Positions 17,642 through 25,938 of a stretch of DNA of 64,000 nucleotides are shown here, piece after piece. The translations under genes and the position numbers were made by a program. Source of the DNA: Phycisphaerales bacterium (GTDB lineage Bacteria; Planctomycetota; Phycisphaerae; Phycisphaerales; UBA1924). The DNA lies in contig JAJDDF010000011.1 in NCBI GenBank assembly GCA_029260455.1, forward strand, positions 253,130-317,129. Reading direction: 5' to 3'. Positions within the stretch are counted from its first letter, which is position 1. Each line of letters opens with the position of its first letter. Under the pieces are notes generated by a model. The model was not told the DNA's origin and did no database searches. It was given only the letters and a program-made list of their open reading frames with translations.

Positions 17642-18063
17642 GCGGCGGCCTCCTGGGCATTCTTGTCATCGTCGCCATGATTCTTCAGAATTGCGCGCAC
17701 TTCTTCTGCTAGCGTTCCATCAGCATCAATGAAGGCACATCCTGCGATATAGCTTGGTTCAGTTCCTTCCATGTGCATCCGCATCACGCGCACATGAGCA
17801 TCTAATGATGGCGCATCGAGTGTTTGGCCCTCTTCGAGAATGCGTACGCGCATTGTTGTGCGCCGTGGCAAAAAGACAGGAATGGCAACAGACAATCCAC
17901 CCTCGCCGAGATCGCGCACGACGCCACGAATCGAGCCGCTTACGCCGGACTCGGAGCTGAAGCGCACCACATCCGCAGACGCCTGGTCAAGTTCAACCAG
18001 CGCCTCTAATTGCAGCGCATGCCGCTCGAAGCGACGAACTGTCAACCCGCTCTGACCTGCCAT
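17638..18063 (-). CDS. PilZ-domain protein, first gene of the pilus operon
   Basis: A 141-residue single-domain protein of the PilZ fold, which often binds cyclic di-GMP. RRFERHALQLEALVELD supplies the RxxxR motif, and VVRDLGEGGLSVAIPVFL is the place of the second motif (D/N-x-S-x-x-G); here the Ser is replaced by Gly. Later strands (RVRILEEGQTLD; AHVRVMRMHME; IAGCAFI) complete the barrel. The ATG at 18063 is preceded by AGGGGATG and is chosen over ATG 18078. Being first and overlapping pilB, it may regulate the ATPase in response to cyclic di-GMP or, if binding is lost, by protein contact. Confidence 0.8.
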   Translation of the reverse strand: MAGQSGLTVRRFERHALQLEALVELDQASADVVRFSSESGVSGSIRGVVRDLGEGGLSVAIPVFLPRRTTMRVRILEEGQTLDAPSLDAHVRVMRMHMEGTEPSYIAGCAFIDADGTLAEEVRAILKNHGDDDKNAQEAAA

Positions 18064-18287
18064 ACATCCCCTGTCCATCCGATGCCCAGATTCTGGGAAT
18101 ACTCATTTCGAGTCATCGACTCCTTGAGAGGCGGAGTCAATCTGCGTTTGGGGTATTGGGACTTCCCCTTGATCAGCGGGGCCGGATAACTCTTTACCAT
18201 CGATGCAACGTGCCCCGTTCGGTGCGGGTACGATCCAATGCATGGCACTTTGACTGGTCCGATATCCCTTCTCCGGAGAATCCCGGC

Positions 18288-20090
18288 ATGACCCGACGCA
18301 CACGACTGTTCACCGCAGCTGCCGCCCTCACACTCGCAAGCGGCATCCTTACTCCACAGGCAAGCGCCCAGCATGTTTCGCCTGAGGTTGTCATGTTGTC
18401 CAATGGCATGAAGTTCCTGTTGCTCCCGCGCGATGAAGAGCCAAACATCATCGCCGCCGGCTGGCTTGCCAAGGTTGGCTCCGCTGATGAACACCCGGGC
18501 ATCACAGGCGTCACTCATTTTCTTGAGCACATGATGTTCAAGGGGACATCACAAGTTGGCACCTCAGATGCGAAAGCTGATGCAGAGTTCCGCCGGCAAC
18601 TCAGTGAAGTCCGCGATCGCATCCGGGAAGCTGTCGTCGAAGAGCAATACACACGCTATGCCCACGGCGACATTGACAACCCATGGGACAAATCAGTTGA
18701 CACACCAAACATCCGCACGCTGCGCGAACAACTCACGGCACTTGAAGATGCGCATCGTGAGGTGATCATCGCCAATGAGTTTGACCAAATTTATACGTCC
18801 GAGGGCGGCTCGGGCATGAACGCGGGCACCGGCAAAGACTTCACGTTTTACTACATCAATATCCCATCCAACAAACTTGAACTCTGGACATGGATGGAAT
18901 CCGGGCGATTGCTCGATCCTTCCCTGCGCGAATTTGATGCTGAACGCGATGTCGTCGTCGAAGAGCGCCGTCAGAATCTTGAGAGCAGCCCCACCGGTGA
19001 GCTCGATGAACGATTCGATTCTATGTTCTGGGTATCTTCGCCCTATGCCTGGCCAGTCATTGGTTGGATGAGCGACCTCTTCAGCTACACCGAAGATCAG
19101 GTGCGCAGCTACTTCCGGACGCACTATCAACCGTCAAATCTCGTCGGCGTGATTGTGGGTGATTTTGATATCGCAGAAGCAAAACCGCTCATCGAATATT
19201 ACTTCGGCCGCCTTGTAGATACGGGCGTGCCCACGCCAACCGTCATGACCTTTGAAGTGCCGCTCATGGGCGCACTGCGTTTCGAAGGCGAGTGCGATTG
19301 TCAGCCCCAGTGCGAAGTGCGATATCAGGCCGTGCCTTTTGGTCATAAAGATGAAGCGGCGCTCACCGTGCTCGCAGACATTCTTAATGGCCGCACCGGG
19401 CGATTGTACAAGTCGCTCGTCGAAGATCAGAAGATTGCCCAGTTCGCCCGTGCATTTCTCGATGCATCACGCCATGGCGGGTACTTCTCATTCTCCGCAG
19501 GCGTCAAAGGTGAGGCCATGCCGCCCGAACTTGAAGCCGCCTGGTATGAACAAGCAGCACTGCTGCAAGATGAACTGGTCAGTGATCGTGAACTGCAAAA
19601 GGTGAAGAATCAATCTGCCGCGGATGCCTATCGTGCGCTTGGTTCCAATTCATCACTGCTTTTCCAACTGGCAATTTACGAATGTATGGAGTCATGGGAA
19701 GCAATCAATAATCGTCCGCTCGCCATTCAGGCAGTCACCGCACAGGATATTCAGCGCGTTGCGCGCACCTATCTGCGTGATGACAATCGCGCTGTTGCGC
19801 TCTATACGCGCAGAGCGCCCGATCCTGATGCCGCCCCGGTTGCAGAAATCACGCTTGATGACGCCCTTGAGGGGATGCCCGCCGATCAGGCTGCCATGCT
19901 GCGCCAGGTGATTCCCATGCAGATTCAGGGCCTTCAGGCAGAATCTGATGTGAGTGCACTCGAATCGATGGTCAATCAGGCCCGCCAGGCGATGGCCAAT
20001 GCACCCGATGATCGCAAAAAATTCATGCAATACATGATTCAGGAAATCGACAAGCGCATCGCCGAGCTGCGCGCTCAGGAGGCAAACTGA
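18288..20090 (+). CDS. M16 family zinc metallopeptidase, catalytic subunit, exported
   Basis: A 600-residue exported peptidase of the pitrilysin family. The N-terminus (TRRTRLFTAAAALTLASGIL) is a signal peptide ending near ASAQ. The inverted zinc motif HFLEHMMFKGT (His77-x-x-Glu80-His81 counting from this start) is intact. An inserted segment (about 100-180) separates it from the second half of the catalytic domain, which includes a possible third-ligand region, and a second M16 domain follows. ATG 18288 follows CCGGAGAA. The stop overlaps the next gene's start (TGATG), and that gene encodes the non-catalytic partner. Likely role: degradation of peptides in the periplasm. Confidence 0.92.
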   Translation: MTRRTRLFTAAAALTLASGILTPQASAQHVSPEVVMLSNGMKFLLLPRDEEPNIIAAGWLAKVGSADEHPGITGVTHFLEHMMFKGTSQVGTSDAKADAEFRRQLSEVRDRIREAVVEEQYTRYAHGDIDNPWDKSVDTPNIRTLREQLTALEDAHREVIIANEFDQIYTSEGGSGMNAGTGKDFTFYYINIPSNKLELWTWMESGRLLDPSLREFDAERDVVVEERRQNLESSPTGELDERFDSMFWVSSPYAWPVIGWMSDLFSYTEDQVRSYFRTHYQPSNLVGVIVGDFDIAEAKPLIEYYFGRLVDTGVPTPTVMTFEVPLMGALRFEGECDCQPQCEVRYQAVPFGHKDEAALTVLADILNGRTGRLYKSLVEDQKIAQFARAFLDASRHGGYFSFSAGVKGEAMPPELEAAWYEQAALLQDELVSDRELQKVKNQSAADAYRALGSNSSLLFQLAIYECMESWEAINNRPLAIQAVTAQDIQRVARTYLRDDNRAVALYTRRAPDPDAAPVAEITLDDALEGMPADQAAMLRQVIPMQIQGLQAESDVSALESMVNQARQAMANAPDDRKKFMQYMIQEIDKRIAELRAQEAN

Positions 20091-21613
20091 TGAATATGCC
20101 CGAACTTCGCCAGTCATTCAATACGGCCCGTGCTGTGCTCGCCGGTGCGCTTGCGCTTATCTTCCCCACACTCGCCGCCGCCGCCGCACCGCAACTGGTC
20201 GATCATCCCCGCGATCTTGATTTTCCGCAGTTGCAATTTGACGCGCCGCAGCGCTCTCAATTTCGTCGTGAGCTTTCTTCAGGCGTCCCGGTGTACATGG
20301 CAGTCTCCAAGGAGTTCCCGCTTGTCACCATCCGCTTCGCCTTTAAGGGCGGTTCGTATCTGGAAGCAGACGGCAAGGAAGGGCTCGCGCAGCTCACCGG
20401 CTCACTTGTGCGTCAGGGCGGCACGCAAAGTCTTTCAGGACGCGACCTCGATGAAGAGTTCGACTTCCTCGCCGCAAATGTTTTCTCGTCAATCACGCAA
20501 ACAACTGCAAATGCACAGGTCAATTGTCTGACATCAAACCTCGATGAAGCCTTCGCGCTCTTCATGGACATGGTGCGCACACCCGGGTTCGACCCTGAGC
20601 GCGTTGAGACGTTCCGCGCTCAGGCGATCGAAGCCATGAAGAATCGCAACGATGTACCGCTTGCAATTGCCATCCGCGAACTCAACGCCCTTGCCTGGGG
20701 AGCGGATCACTTTGAAGGCAAGATGCCCACCGAGCAATCCATCAATGGATGCACCATCGACGACATGCGCGCCTTGCACGCACGCATTTTCAACCCGGCC
20801 AATCTCATCATTTCTGTTGTGGGCGATTTCGATGAATCTGCCATGACCGAGCGCCTTGAACATGCCCTCGCCGGGTGGACCTTCGGATCACCCGTGCCCC
20901 CCATCCCCGCACCAAGCAACGACATTGCACCGGGTGTCTACCACTCTGAAAAGGATGCACCGCAAGGGCAAATCCTCATCGCAATGCGTGGCCTCACGCG
21001 CGACGATCCCGACAGCGTACCCGTGCTCATCATGAACCAGATTCTTGGCGGCGGCGGATTCACCTCGCGCATCACCAACCGCGTGCGCACGCAAGAAGGC
21101 CTTGCCTACACCGCTGGCTCGACCTTCTCAAATCGCGTTGACTATGAAGGACTCTTCCTCGCCTATGCCTTTTCAAAGAGCGTCACCACGCCCCTCGCCA
21201 CGCGCCTCATGTTCGAAGAAATCAACCGCATCCGCGAAGAACCGGTCACCGATGAAGAATTGCAAACCGTCAAGAATCAGCTCATCGAAACCTTTCCGCG
21301 CCGCTTCGAGAGTAAGGGCGGCACGCTTATCACCTTCGTCAATGATGAAATGACCGGCCGCGATCCCAACTTCTGGCACACCTATCGCAACAAAATTCGC
21401 GCCGTCACCAAAGACGATGTTCTCGCGATGGCAAAGAAGCATCTTCGTCCCGAGGAAATGATGATTCTCGTCGTTGGCAAATGGGATGAAATTCGCAGGG
21501 GCAACACCGATACGGAAGATGATCCCGATCGCATCGCCACCATGGATGATTTCTTCGATGGCCGCTCGACGATGATCCCTGAGAAGGACCCACTCACACT
21601 CGAACCGCGGTAA
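20090..21613 (+). CDS. M16 family peptidase-like partner subunit, non-catalytic, exported
   Basis: A 507-residue protein with a signal peptide (AVLAGALALIFPTLAAAAA) and two M16 domains. The HxxEH zinc motif is missing: its place reads EADGKEGLAQLTGSLVRQGG, where the active subunit has HFLEH. The second domain keeps the R/Y substrate-binding pair in SRITNRVRTQEGLAYTAGS. This is the usual division of labour in heterodimeric M16B peptidases. Translational coupling to the active subunit (TGATG) supports a 1:1 complex. Confidence 0.92.
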   Translation: MNMPELRQSFNTARAVLAGALALIFPTLAAAAAPQLVDHPRDLDFPQLQFDAPQRSQFRRELSSGVPVYMAVSKEFPLVTIRFAFKGGSYLEADGKEGLAQLTGSLVRQGGTQSLSGRDLDEEFDFLAANVFSSITQTTANAQVNCLTSNLDEAFALFMDMVRTPGFDPERVETFRAQAIEAMKNRNDVPLAIAIRELNALAWGADHFEGKMPTEQSINGCTIDDMRALHARIFNPANLIISVVGDFDESAMTERLEHALAGWTFGSPVPPIPAPSNDIAPGVYHSEKDAPQGQILIAMRGLTRDDPDSVPVLIMNQILGGGGFTSRITNRVRTQEGLAYTAGSTFSNRVDYEGLFLAYAFSKSVTTPLATRLMFEEINRIREEPVTDEELQTVKNQLIETFPRRFESKGGTLITFVNDEMTGRDPNFWHTYRNKIRAVTKDDVLAMAKKHLRPEEMMILVVGKWDEIRRGNTDTEDDPDRIATMDDFFDGRSTMIPEKDPLTLEPR

Positions 21614-21644
21614 TTTCCCCAGTCCGGGTGGCCCGGCTTGCTTG

Positions 21645-22154
21645 TCAAGCCGGGTTTGCAAGTTCAAGCGCCGCCTCAAACACAATCGGCACCGTCGCCG
21701 CTGCGATATACAAAGGATGTTTGGGCTGCCTCTTGCCCGTCACACCCAGACATCGCACATTGGCATGCGCTGCCATAGCCCGCTCTGCGCTCGCAAGCGC
21801 TCCCGGCTGTTCCAGCGCTTCATTCCCCCACGCTGCGATGACCAGCTCCGCCCTCCCGCACGCCCGACGAATCGCACGGGCATTGCCCGCGCCCATCGGC
21901 TCATCCTGTGCATGCAGATCGCTCGGCTTCGTCGCGCGATAGGCACACACATTGACTACCTCCAGTGACCCGAAGCCCCAGTCGCGCGCGAACCCGAAAC
22001 ACCGCCGCACCGTCGGGTCAAACTTCTGCGCATCCGCTGTCGACGGATTCAACATGCAAAAACAGCACCTTGCCTTCGATTCATCCCACACGCGCGTGAG
22101 CGAATACCGATACCGCCGACACGGGCTGAAACTTGCACTCCCTTGCATGAGCAT
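21645..22154 (-). CDS. DUF1643 domain-containing protein
   Basis: A 169-residue protein of the DUF1643 family. Recognisable family segments are CRRYRYSLTRVWD at the start, CFCMLNPSTAD, then DPTVRRCFGFARDWGFGSLE, VVNVCAYRATKPSDL, and later VIAAWGN and GVTGKRQPKHPLYI. The family's biochemical function is not known to me; it is compact, soluble and often encoded near nucleotide- or phage-related genes. It converges with the M16 partner gene, leaving 31 bases between stops. Confidence 0.85.
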   Translation of the reverse strand: MLMQGSASFSPCRRYRYSLTRVWDESKARCCFCMLNPSTADAQKFDPTVRRCFGFARDWGFGSLEVVNVCAYRATKPSDLHAQDEPMGAGNARAIRRACGRAELVIAAWGNEALEQPGALASAERAMAAHANVRCLGVTGKRQPKHPLYIAAATVPIVFEAALELANPA

Positions 22155-22170
22155 CAGTCTACTGATCTTG

Positions 22171-22195
22171 GTGGGCCAGGCGTCTCGCCTGTCTC
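22171..22195. repeat. dispersed repeat with AGGCG-TCT-CGCCT palindrome
   Basis: GTGGGCCAGGCGTCTCGCCT followed by GTCTC. The core AGGCG/CGCCT can form a 5-bp hairpin. Near copies are at 62841-62865 and, inverted, at 31375-31400. It abuts the two-hairpin repeat at 22201. Confidence 0.7.
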
Positions 22196-22200
22196 TTGCT

Positions 22201-22262
22201 CCCTCGCCCCGCGTGCGGGGAGAGGGTGGCCCCGGCTTGTCGGGGTCGGGTGAGGGGCTTCT
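22201..22262. repeat. two-hairpin CCCTC/GAGGG repeat element
   Basis: Outer hairpin: CCCTCGCCCCGC (22201-22212) pairs with GCGGGGAGAGGG (22215-22226) with one mismatch. Inner hairpin: CCCCGG...CGGGG (22230-22245). It ends GGGTGAGGGGCTTCTT next to the stop of the zinc-ribbon gene (minus strand, 22263). Related copies are at 27114, 29600, 31569 and 62911. Confidence 0.75.
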
Positions 22263-23072
22263 TTACTCCGTCACTTCGTCTCTCGATCTCTTCGTCTCTT
22301 TCCCCGCCAACACCCACCCACACTCCGGACAACTCGGCCCGGGCGCACCAACAAGCGAATACTTGCACGATGGACAGGGGTGAAGCTCCGACTCGGCGTA
22401 GCGTCGAAGCACCCAGCTATCCTTCATCCGTCGCAGGTACCAACGAACCAGAAACGGTGTCGCAAGCAATCCAACGCCAAGCACAGCAAGCAACGAGATG
22501 TCTAGCGCACGGGCCCGTCGTGTTACATTCTGGATGTGGCCAAACTTCCGGTTCGCTTCCAGATCTGCAGCGTCATGCTCCATGAACTTACCGTTTCGCT
22601 CGATGCGCTCACCTGCATTGAGCGCCGCGAGGCCTTCGAACCAACCGTGGCCCGGCATCAGTTCAATTTCCGTCCATTCCTCGGCTCCATACTGCAAGTC
22701 AAACTGGGTACCGAATAGGCCAGCCGGACGTCGGTACTGCATTCTCGTCACAGTCGTAACGAGGTCATCAAGGTCTTCGACGACTGCCAACGGTGGCCTC
22801 AAGCGAAGCCGCGGTGGTTCGTTATAGATTACAATTGCCTGTTCTTTCACGCTTACGACTTCCGCCATCCAACGCGCAACCTGAGTTGGCGGTACGAATG
22901 CTATCTGACGCTTGCAAGACTGCATGGTCGTGATGACCGCGCCCGCCATCGCCAGCGTCACATACATGTCTGGCCAGGTCCGCTTCTTGAGCGCCCGGCG
23001 CGTCACGTCCGCGCCCGCCCATTCGGGCAAGGTGTCATCATGCCTCTTGCTCTTCTTGAGAACCCACCACAT
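22263..23072 (-). CDS. membrane protein with C-terminal CPxCG zinc ribbon
   Basis: A 269-residue protein of unknown function. It has an N-terminal membrane helix (MYVTLAMAGAVITTM, about 36-50), a central soluble domain, a second helix (SLLAVLGVGLLATPFLVRW) and a C-terminal zinc ribbon: HPCPSCKYSLVGAPGPSC followed by CPECGW. The ribbon type is frequent in Phycisphaerae membrane proteins. Its upstream neighbour on the same strand (23082-23879) has nearly the same ribbon and plan, so the two are paralogues. No catalytic motif was seen. Confidence 0.75.
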   Translation of the reverse strand: MWWVLKKSKRHDDTLPEWAGADVTRRALKKRTWPDMYVTLAMAGAVITTMQSCKRQIAFVPPTQVARWMAEVVSVKEQAIVIYNEPPRLRLRPPLAVVEDLDDLVTTVTRMQYRRPAGLFGTQFDLQYGAEEWTEIELMPGHGWFEGLAALNAGERIERNGKFMEHDAADLEANRKFGHIQNVTRRARALDISLLAVLGVGLLATPFLVRWYLRRMKDSWVLRRYAESELHPCPSCKYSLVGAPGPSCPECGWVLAGKETKRSRDEVTE

Positions 23073-23081
23073 GGCCCCATG

Positions 23082-23879
23082 CTAGGGGCGATTGCGCGTC
23101 TTTGTACGTTCCTCCAACACCCACCCGCACTCCGGACAACACGGCCCCGGCGAACCAACCAGCGAGTACTTGCAGGACGGGCAGGGATGGTGAGGGCGGT
23201 GAACAAACCAAAGGAGCTTCGACTTGCGCCGAAAGAATGCAATGCCCCATAACCAAGTCGCAGTTGACGTCAGGAACATCAGGATAGTCAACGCGAGAAC
23301 GACGATGCCCCGCGCGCGTTGCGTGACTGTGCGCCCAGTATAAATGCCATCTGGGTTCGCCATCGCCTGCAAGTGCTCTGCGCTCAGCCCGAAAGTTAGG
23401 CTGTCAAACTCGAAGGTGTCTGAATCGGCAATGTTCTCCTGCCCCTCCTGCCAGCACTGTCCGGGCACGGCCATGAGGTTCCAGCAGGACATCTTTCCAC
23501 ACTTTGCAAGCCCGGCAAGCGTTGCGTCGCCCTCGATCCTTGAAAGGAAGATCACGGCGACAAGACTCTCCAACTCGGGGATACCTTCATCGTCGCGACA
23601 CTCGTATCGAATGCAGGGTGGCTCGCCATCCCAGTAGAGGTAGCACGTGCCCTGCAAGGGTACATCAAGCTTCGGATCCATAACGATCCAAAAGAGCAGG
23701 ACGAATCCGATGCCCGCGATGGTTGATATGAGACCAAACAGATACTCGCGCATCCATAAATAGCGAAGTCTAGCCCTGGCCGGCGACGCGCCGATCCATG
23801 CGGGGATCGATCTATCGTGTCGACCATCGCGCGCCGGCCAAACCCGTTGTCCTTCTAGCCACCATCGCATCGCCAGCAT
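23082..23879 (-). CDS. membrane protein with C-terminal CPxCG zinc ribbon (paralogue)
   Basis: Up to 265 residues. A membrane helix (FGLISTIAGIGFVLLFWIV) near residue 50 is followed by a soluble region, a second helix (GIVVLALTILMFLTSTATW) and the zinc ribbon HPCPSCKYSLVGSPGPCC plus CPECGWVLEE. The start is uncertain: ATG 23870 has an AGGATG-like site, ATG 23879 has none at correct distance, and ATG 23753 (MREYLF) would begin just before the first helix. It ends 9 bases before its paralogue. Function is unknown. Confidence 0.72.
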   Translation of the reverse strand: MLAMRWWLEGQRVWPARDGRHDRSIPAWIGASPARARLRYLWMREYLFGLISTIAGIGFVLLFWIVMDPKLDVPLQGTCYLYWDGEPPCIRYECRDDEGIPELESLVAVIFLSRIEGDATLAGLAKCGKMSCWNLMAVPGQCWQEGQENIADSDTFEFDSLTFGLSAEHLQAMANPDGIYTGRTVTQRARGIVVLALTILMFLTSTATWLWGIAFFRRKSKLLWFVHRPHHPCPSCKYSLVGSPGPCCPECGWVLEERTKTRNRP

Positions 23880-23937
23880 CCTACGCTGTATCGTCGGGAG
23901 AAGGCCACGTTCTCGGTGTGCTGTGTTGGTGCTTTGC

Positions 23938-23967
23938 GTACCCCCGCGCTCGCGCTTGGGGCTGGTA
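23938..23967. repeat. GCGCTCGCGC hairpin repeat before tyrS
   Basis: GTACCCCCGCGCTCGCGCTT then GGGGCTGGTA. CCCC can pair with GGGG and GCG with CGC around a short loop. Copies are at 31640-31669 and 53942-53971. This copy ends 10 bases before the tyrS ATG, so it would lie in the mRNA leader close to the ribosome-binding region. Confidence 0.65.
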
Positions 23968-23977
23968 AAGTGTCCCC

Positions 23978-25315
23978 ATGTCCGATCTCCTGCCCCATCT
24001 CAAAGCCCGCGGCCAGTTCTTCCAGTGCACCGATGAATCAAATCTCTCGGCGCACCTGAGCAGCGCCGACGCTTCCATAGGCGGCCGCCGCCTCTACAAC
24101 GGCTTCGATCCCACCGCAGATTCGCTCACCATCGGCAATCTCGTGCCCATCATGCTGCTGCGCCGCTTTCAGCGCGCCGGGCACACACCCTTTGTGCTGC
24201 TTGGCGGCGCGACTGGCCTCATTGGTGATCCATCGGGCAAGGAAGCCGAGCGCGCCTTGCGCACCGAGGACGAAGTTCGCGCCAATATCGATGGCCAGCG
24301 AAAGATCTTCGAATCGCTGCTCGATTTCGATCCCAAACGTCCCAACCCCGCGCGCCTCTGCAACAACTACGACTGGTTCAAATCAATCGGTTTCATCGAA
24401 GCCCTGCGCGATATCGGCAAGCACTTCTCCGTCAATGAAATGATCAAGCGCGATTCCGTGCGCAACCGCCTTGAGGGCCGCGATCACGGCATCAGCTTCA
24501 CCGAATTCGCATACATGCTCTTGCAGGCCTATGACTTCCTGCATTTGTTCCGCGCAGAGAGTGTGACGATTCAGTCGGCGGGCGCGGATCAGTGGGGGAA
24601 TATCGTTTCGGGAGTTGATCTTGTCCGCCGCGCTGAGGGCCTCGATGACCATGGGAACGCCCGCGCAATCGGTCTCACCGCGCCACTGCTCACCAAGGCC
24701 GACGGCTCAAAGTTTGGCAAAACCGAATCCGGTGCCATCTGGCTTTCCCACAAACGCCCTTCGGGCGAGCCCGGCAGTTCGCCCTATGCTTACTACCAGT
24801 TCTGGTTGAATGCTGCCGATGCAGACTTGCGCAACTTCCTGCTTATCTTCACTGACATTTCCGATGGCGAGGTTGTCGATTTGTGCGCGCGTCATGAAGC
24901 CGAGCCCCACAAGCGCGAAGCGCAGCGCACCCTTGCCCAACACGCGACCACGCTGCTGCATGGAAAAGATGCGATGCAACACGCTGAGCACGCTGCCCAG
25001 GCGCTTTTTTCAGGCGATGTTGCTTCGATGGACCTCGATGCGCTCACCGAAGTCTTCGCCGAAGCGCCGCACACCGATCATGCCCGCGCATCGCTATCAG
25101 GCGACGGCGCGCCGCTCACTGATGTGCTCGCCCAGACTTCCCTTGCCTCCTCCAAGGGCGAAGCCCGCAAGCACCTGGCCGCAGGGGCGATTTCGATCAA
25201 TGGCCGCAAGATCACTATCGCCGATGCGCACATCACGGCAGCTGACTTGTTGCACGATCATGTCGCCCTGTTGCGCCGAGGCAAAAAGACCTGGCACGTC
25301 ACGCGATGGTCATAA
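23978..25315 (+). CDS. tyrS: tyrosyl-tRNA synthetase
   Basis: Class I aminoacyl-tRNA synthetase charging tRNA-Tyr. The start region (YNGFDPTADSLTIGNLVPIM) contains the HIGH-like signature in the TIGN form. LLGGATGLIGDPSGK and AYDFLHLF, IQSAGADQWGNI (tyrosine pocket) and DGSKFGKT (the KMSKS loop as KFGKT) follow in order. The C-terminal S4 RNA-binding domain (SSKGEARKHLAAGAISINGR) is complete. At 445 residues it has the length of the TyrS1 group. A stem-loop that can work on both strands follows at 25336. No T-box was recognised upstream. Confidence 0.97.
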   Translation: MSDLLPHLKARGQFFQCTDESNLSAHLSSADASIGGRRLYNGFDPTADSLTIGNLVPIMLLRRFQRAGHTPFVLLGGATGLIGDPSGKEAERALRTEDEVRANIDGQRKIFESLLDFDPKRPNPARLCNNYDWFKSIGFIEALRDIGKHFSVNEMIKRDSVRNRLEGRDHGISFTEFAYMLLQAYDFLHLFRAESVTIQSAGADQWGNIVSGVDLVRRAEGLDDHGNARAIGLTAPLLTKADGSKFGKTESGAIWLSHKRPSGEPGSSPYAYYQFWLNAADADLRNFLLIFTDISDGEVVDLCARHEAEPHKREAQRTLAQHATTLLHGKDAMQHAEHAAQALFSGDVASMDLDALTEVFAEAPHTDHARASLSGDGAPLTDVLAQTSLASSKGEARKHLAAGAISINGRKITIADAHITAADLLHDHVALLRRGKKTWHVTRWS

Positions 25316-25335
25316 AGCATGTGTGCAAAACAAAA

Positions 25336-25370
25336 GAACCCCTGTACATCTCTGCACAAGGGTTCATTTT
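25336..25370. terminator. bidirectional stem-loop terminator between tyrS and the cupredoxin gene
   Basis: GAACCCCTGT (25336-25345) pairs with ACAAGGGTTC (25356-25365), one mismatch, followed by ATTTT on the plus strand. On the minus strand the same stem is followed by TTTTGTTTT. It fits Rho-independent termination of both convergent genes. Confidence 0.75.
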
Positions 25371-25395
25371 CGATCAATGAGTTGTCCCGATGTGC

Positions 25396-25836
25396 TTACG
25401 CCGTGGCGTGCTGTCTCGCAACAGCTTTGCGAATAACAAGCGTGCCGCCGGTCAATGTCAGGAGCGCGAATGTGATCATGCCCCATTCGCTCACTGTCGG
25501 AACAGGTGCAACAACATTGATTGTGCCAACCATGTTGAGGCCGCAGTGCGGAATGCAGAAGTACGGCACCACGCCCGCTGTTGGGAAAAGCTGGCTCGGA
25601 GTTGGATTGCCTGCATCGAATGGCATGGTGAACAAGCCATCAGCCACACAGGTAGGCGGCCCGCTCGTCACGGTGTGGATGCCATTCGCCCACACCCACT
25701 GCACCGTGTCCCCCGGAGCGATCGTCAGATTGGCGGGGACAAAAGTGAACCCGACTTGGTTGACGGTGTGCGTCACCGCAAGTGCAGGTGTTGCAAGCAC
25801 ACAAGACGCCACCGCTGCAATAATCGCCTTCTTCAT
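25396..25836 (-). CDS. exported cupredoxin (plastocyanin-like) with PTVSEWG C-terminal sorting tail
   Basis: A 146-residue exported copper protein. A signal peptide (MKKAIIAAVASCVLATPALA) is followed by a one-domain cupredoxin: NQVGFTFVPANLTIAPGDTV, then the type 1 copper ligands His (WANGIHTVTSG) and Cys-His-Met in YFCIPHCGLNMVG. The tail PVPTVSEWGMITFALLTLTG then GTLVIRKAVARQ is an IPTL-CTERM-like sorting signal: motif, membrane helix, basic end. ATG 25836 follows GAGGGAAGAG. It likely carries electrons or copper at the cell surface before or after processing by a sorting enzyme that is not in the window. Confidence 0.87.
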   Translation of the reverse strand: MKKAIIAAVASCVLATPALAVTHTVNQVGFTFVPANLTIAPGDTVQWVWANGIHTVTSGPPTCVADGLFTMPFDAGNPTPSQLFPTAGVVPYFCIPHCGLNMVGTINVVAPVPTVSEWGMITFALLTLTGGTLVIRKAVARQHATA

Positions 25837-25938
25837 CTCTTCCCTCTTTCTTTCCATGTGATAGCGCACCCTTGCGCTATTAAGAAAGTGTCGGCATCAA
25901 GAGGAGGGATTGCAAGACTTTTCGCAGAAAAAAGACAA

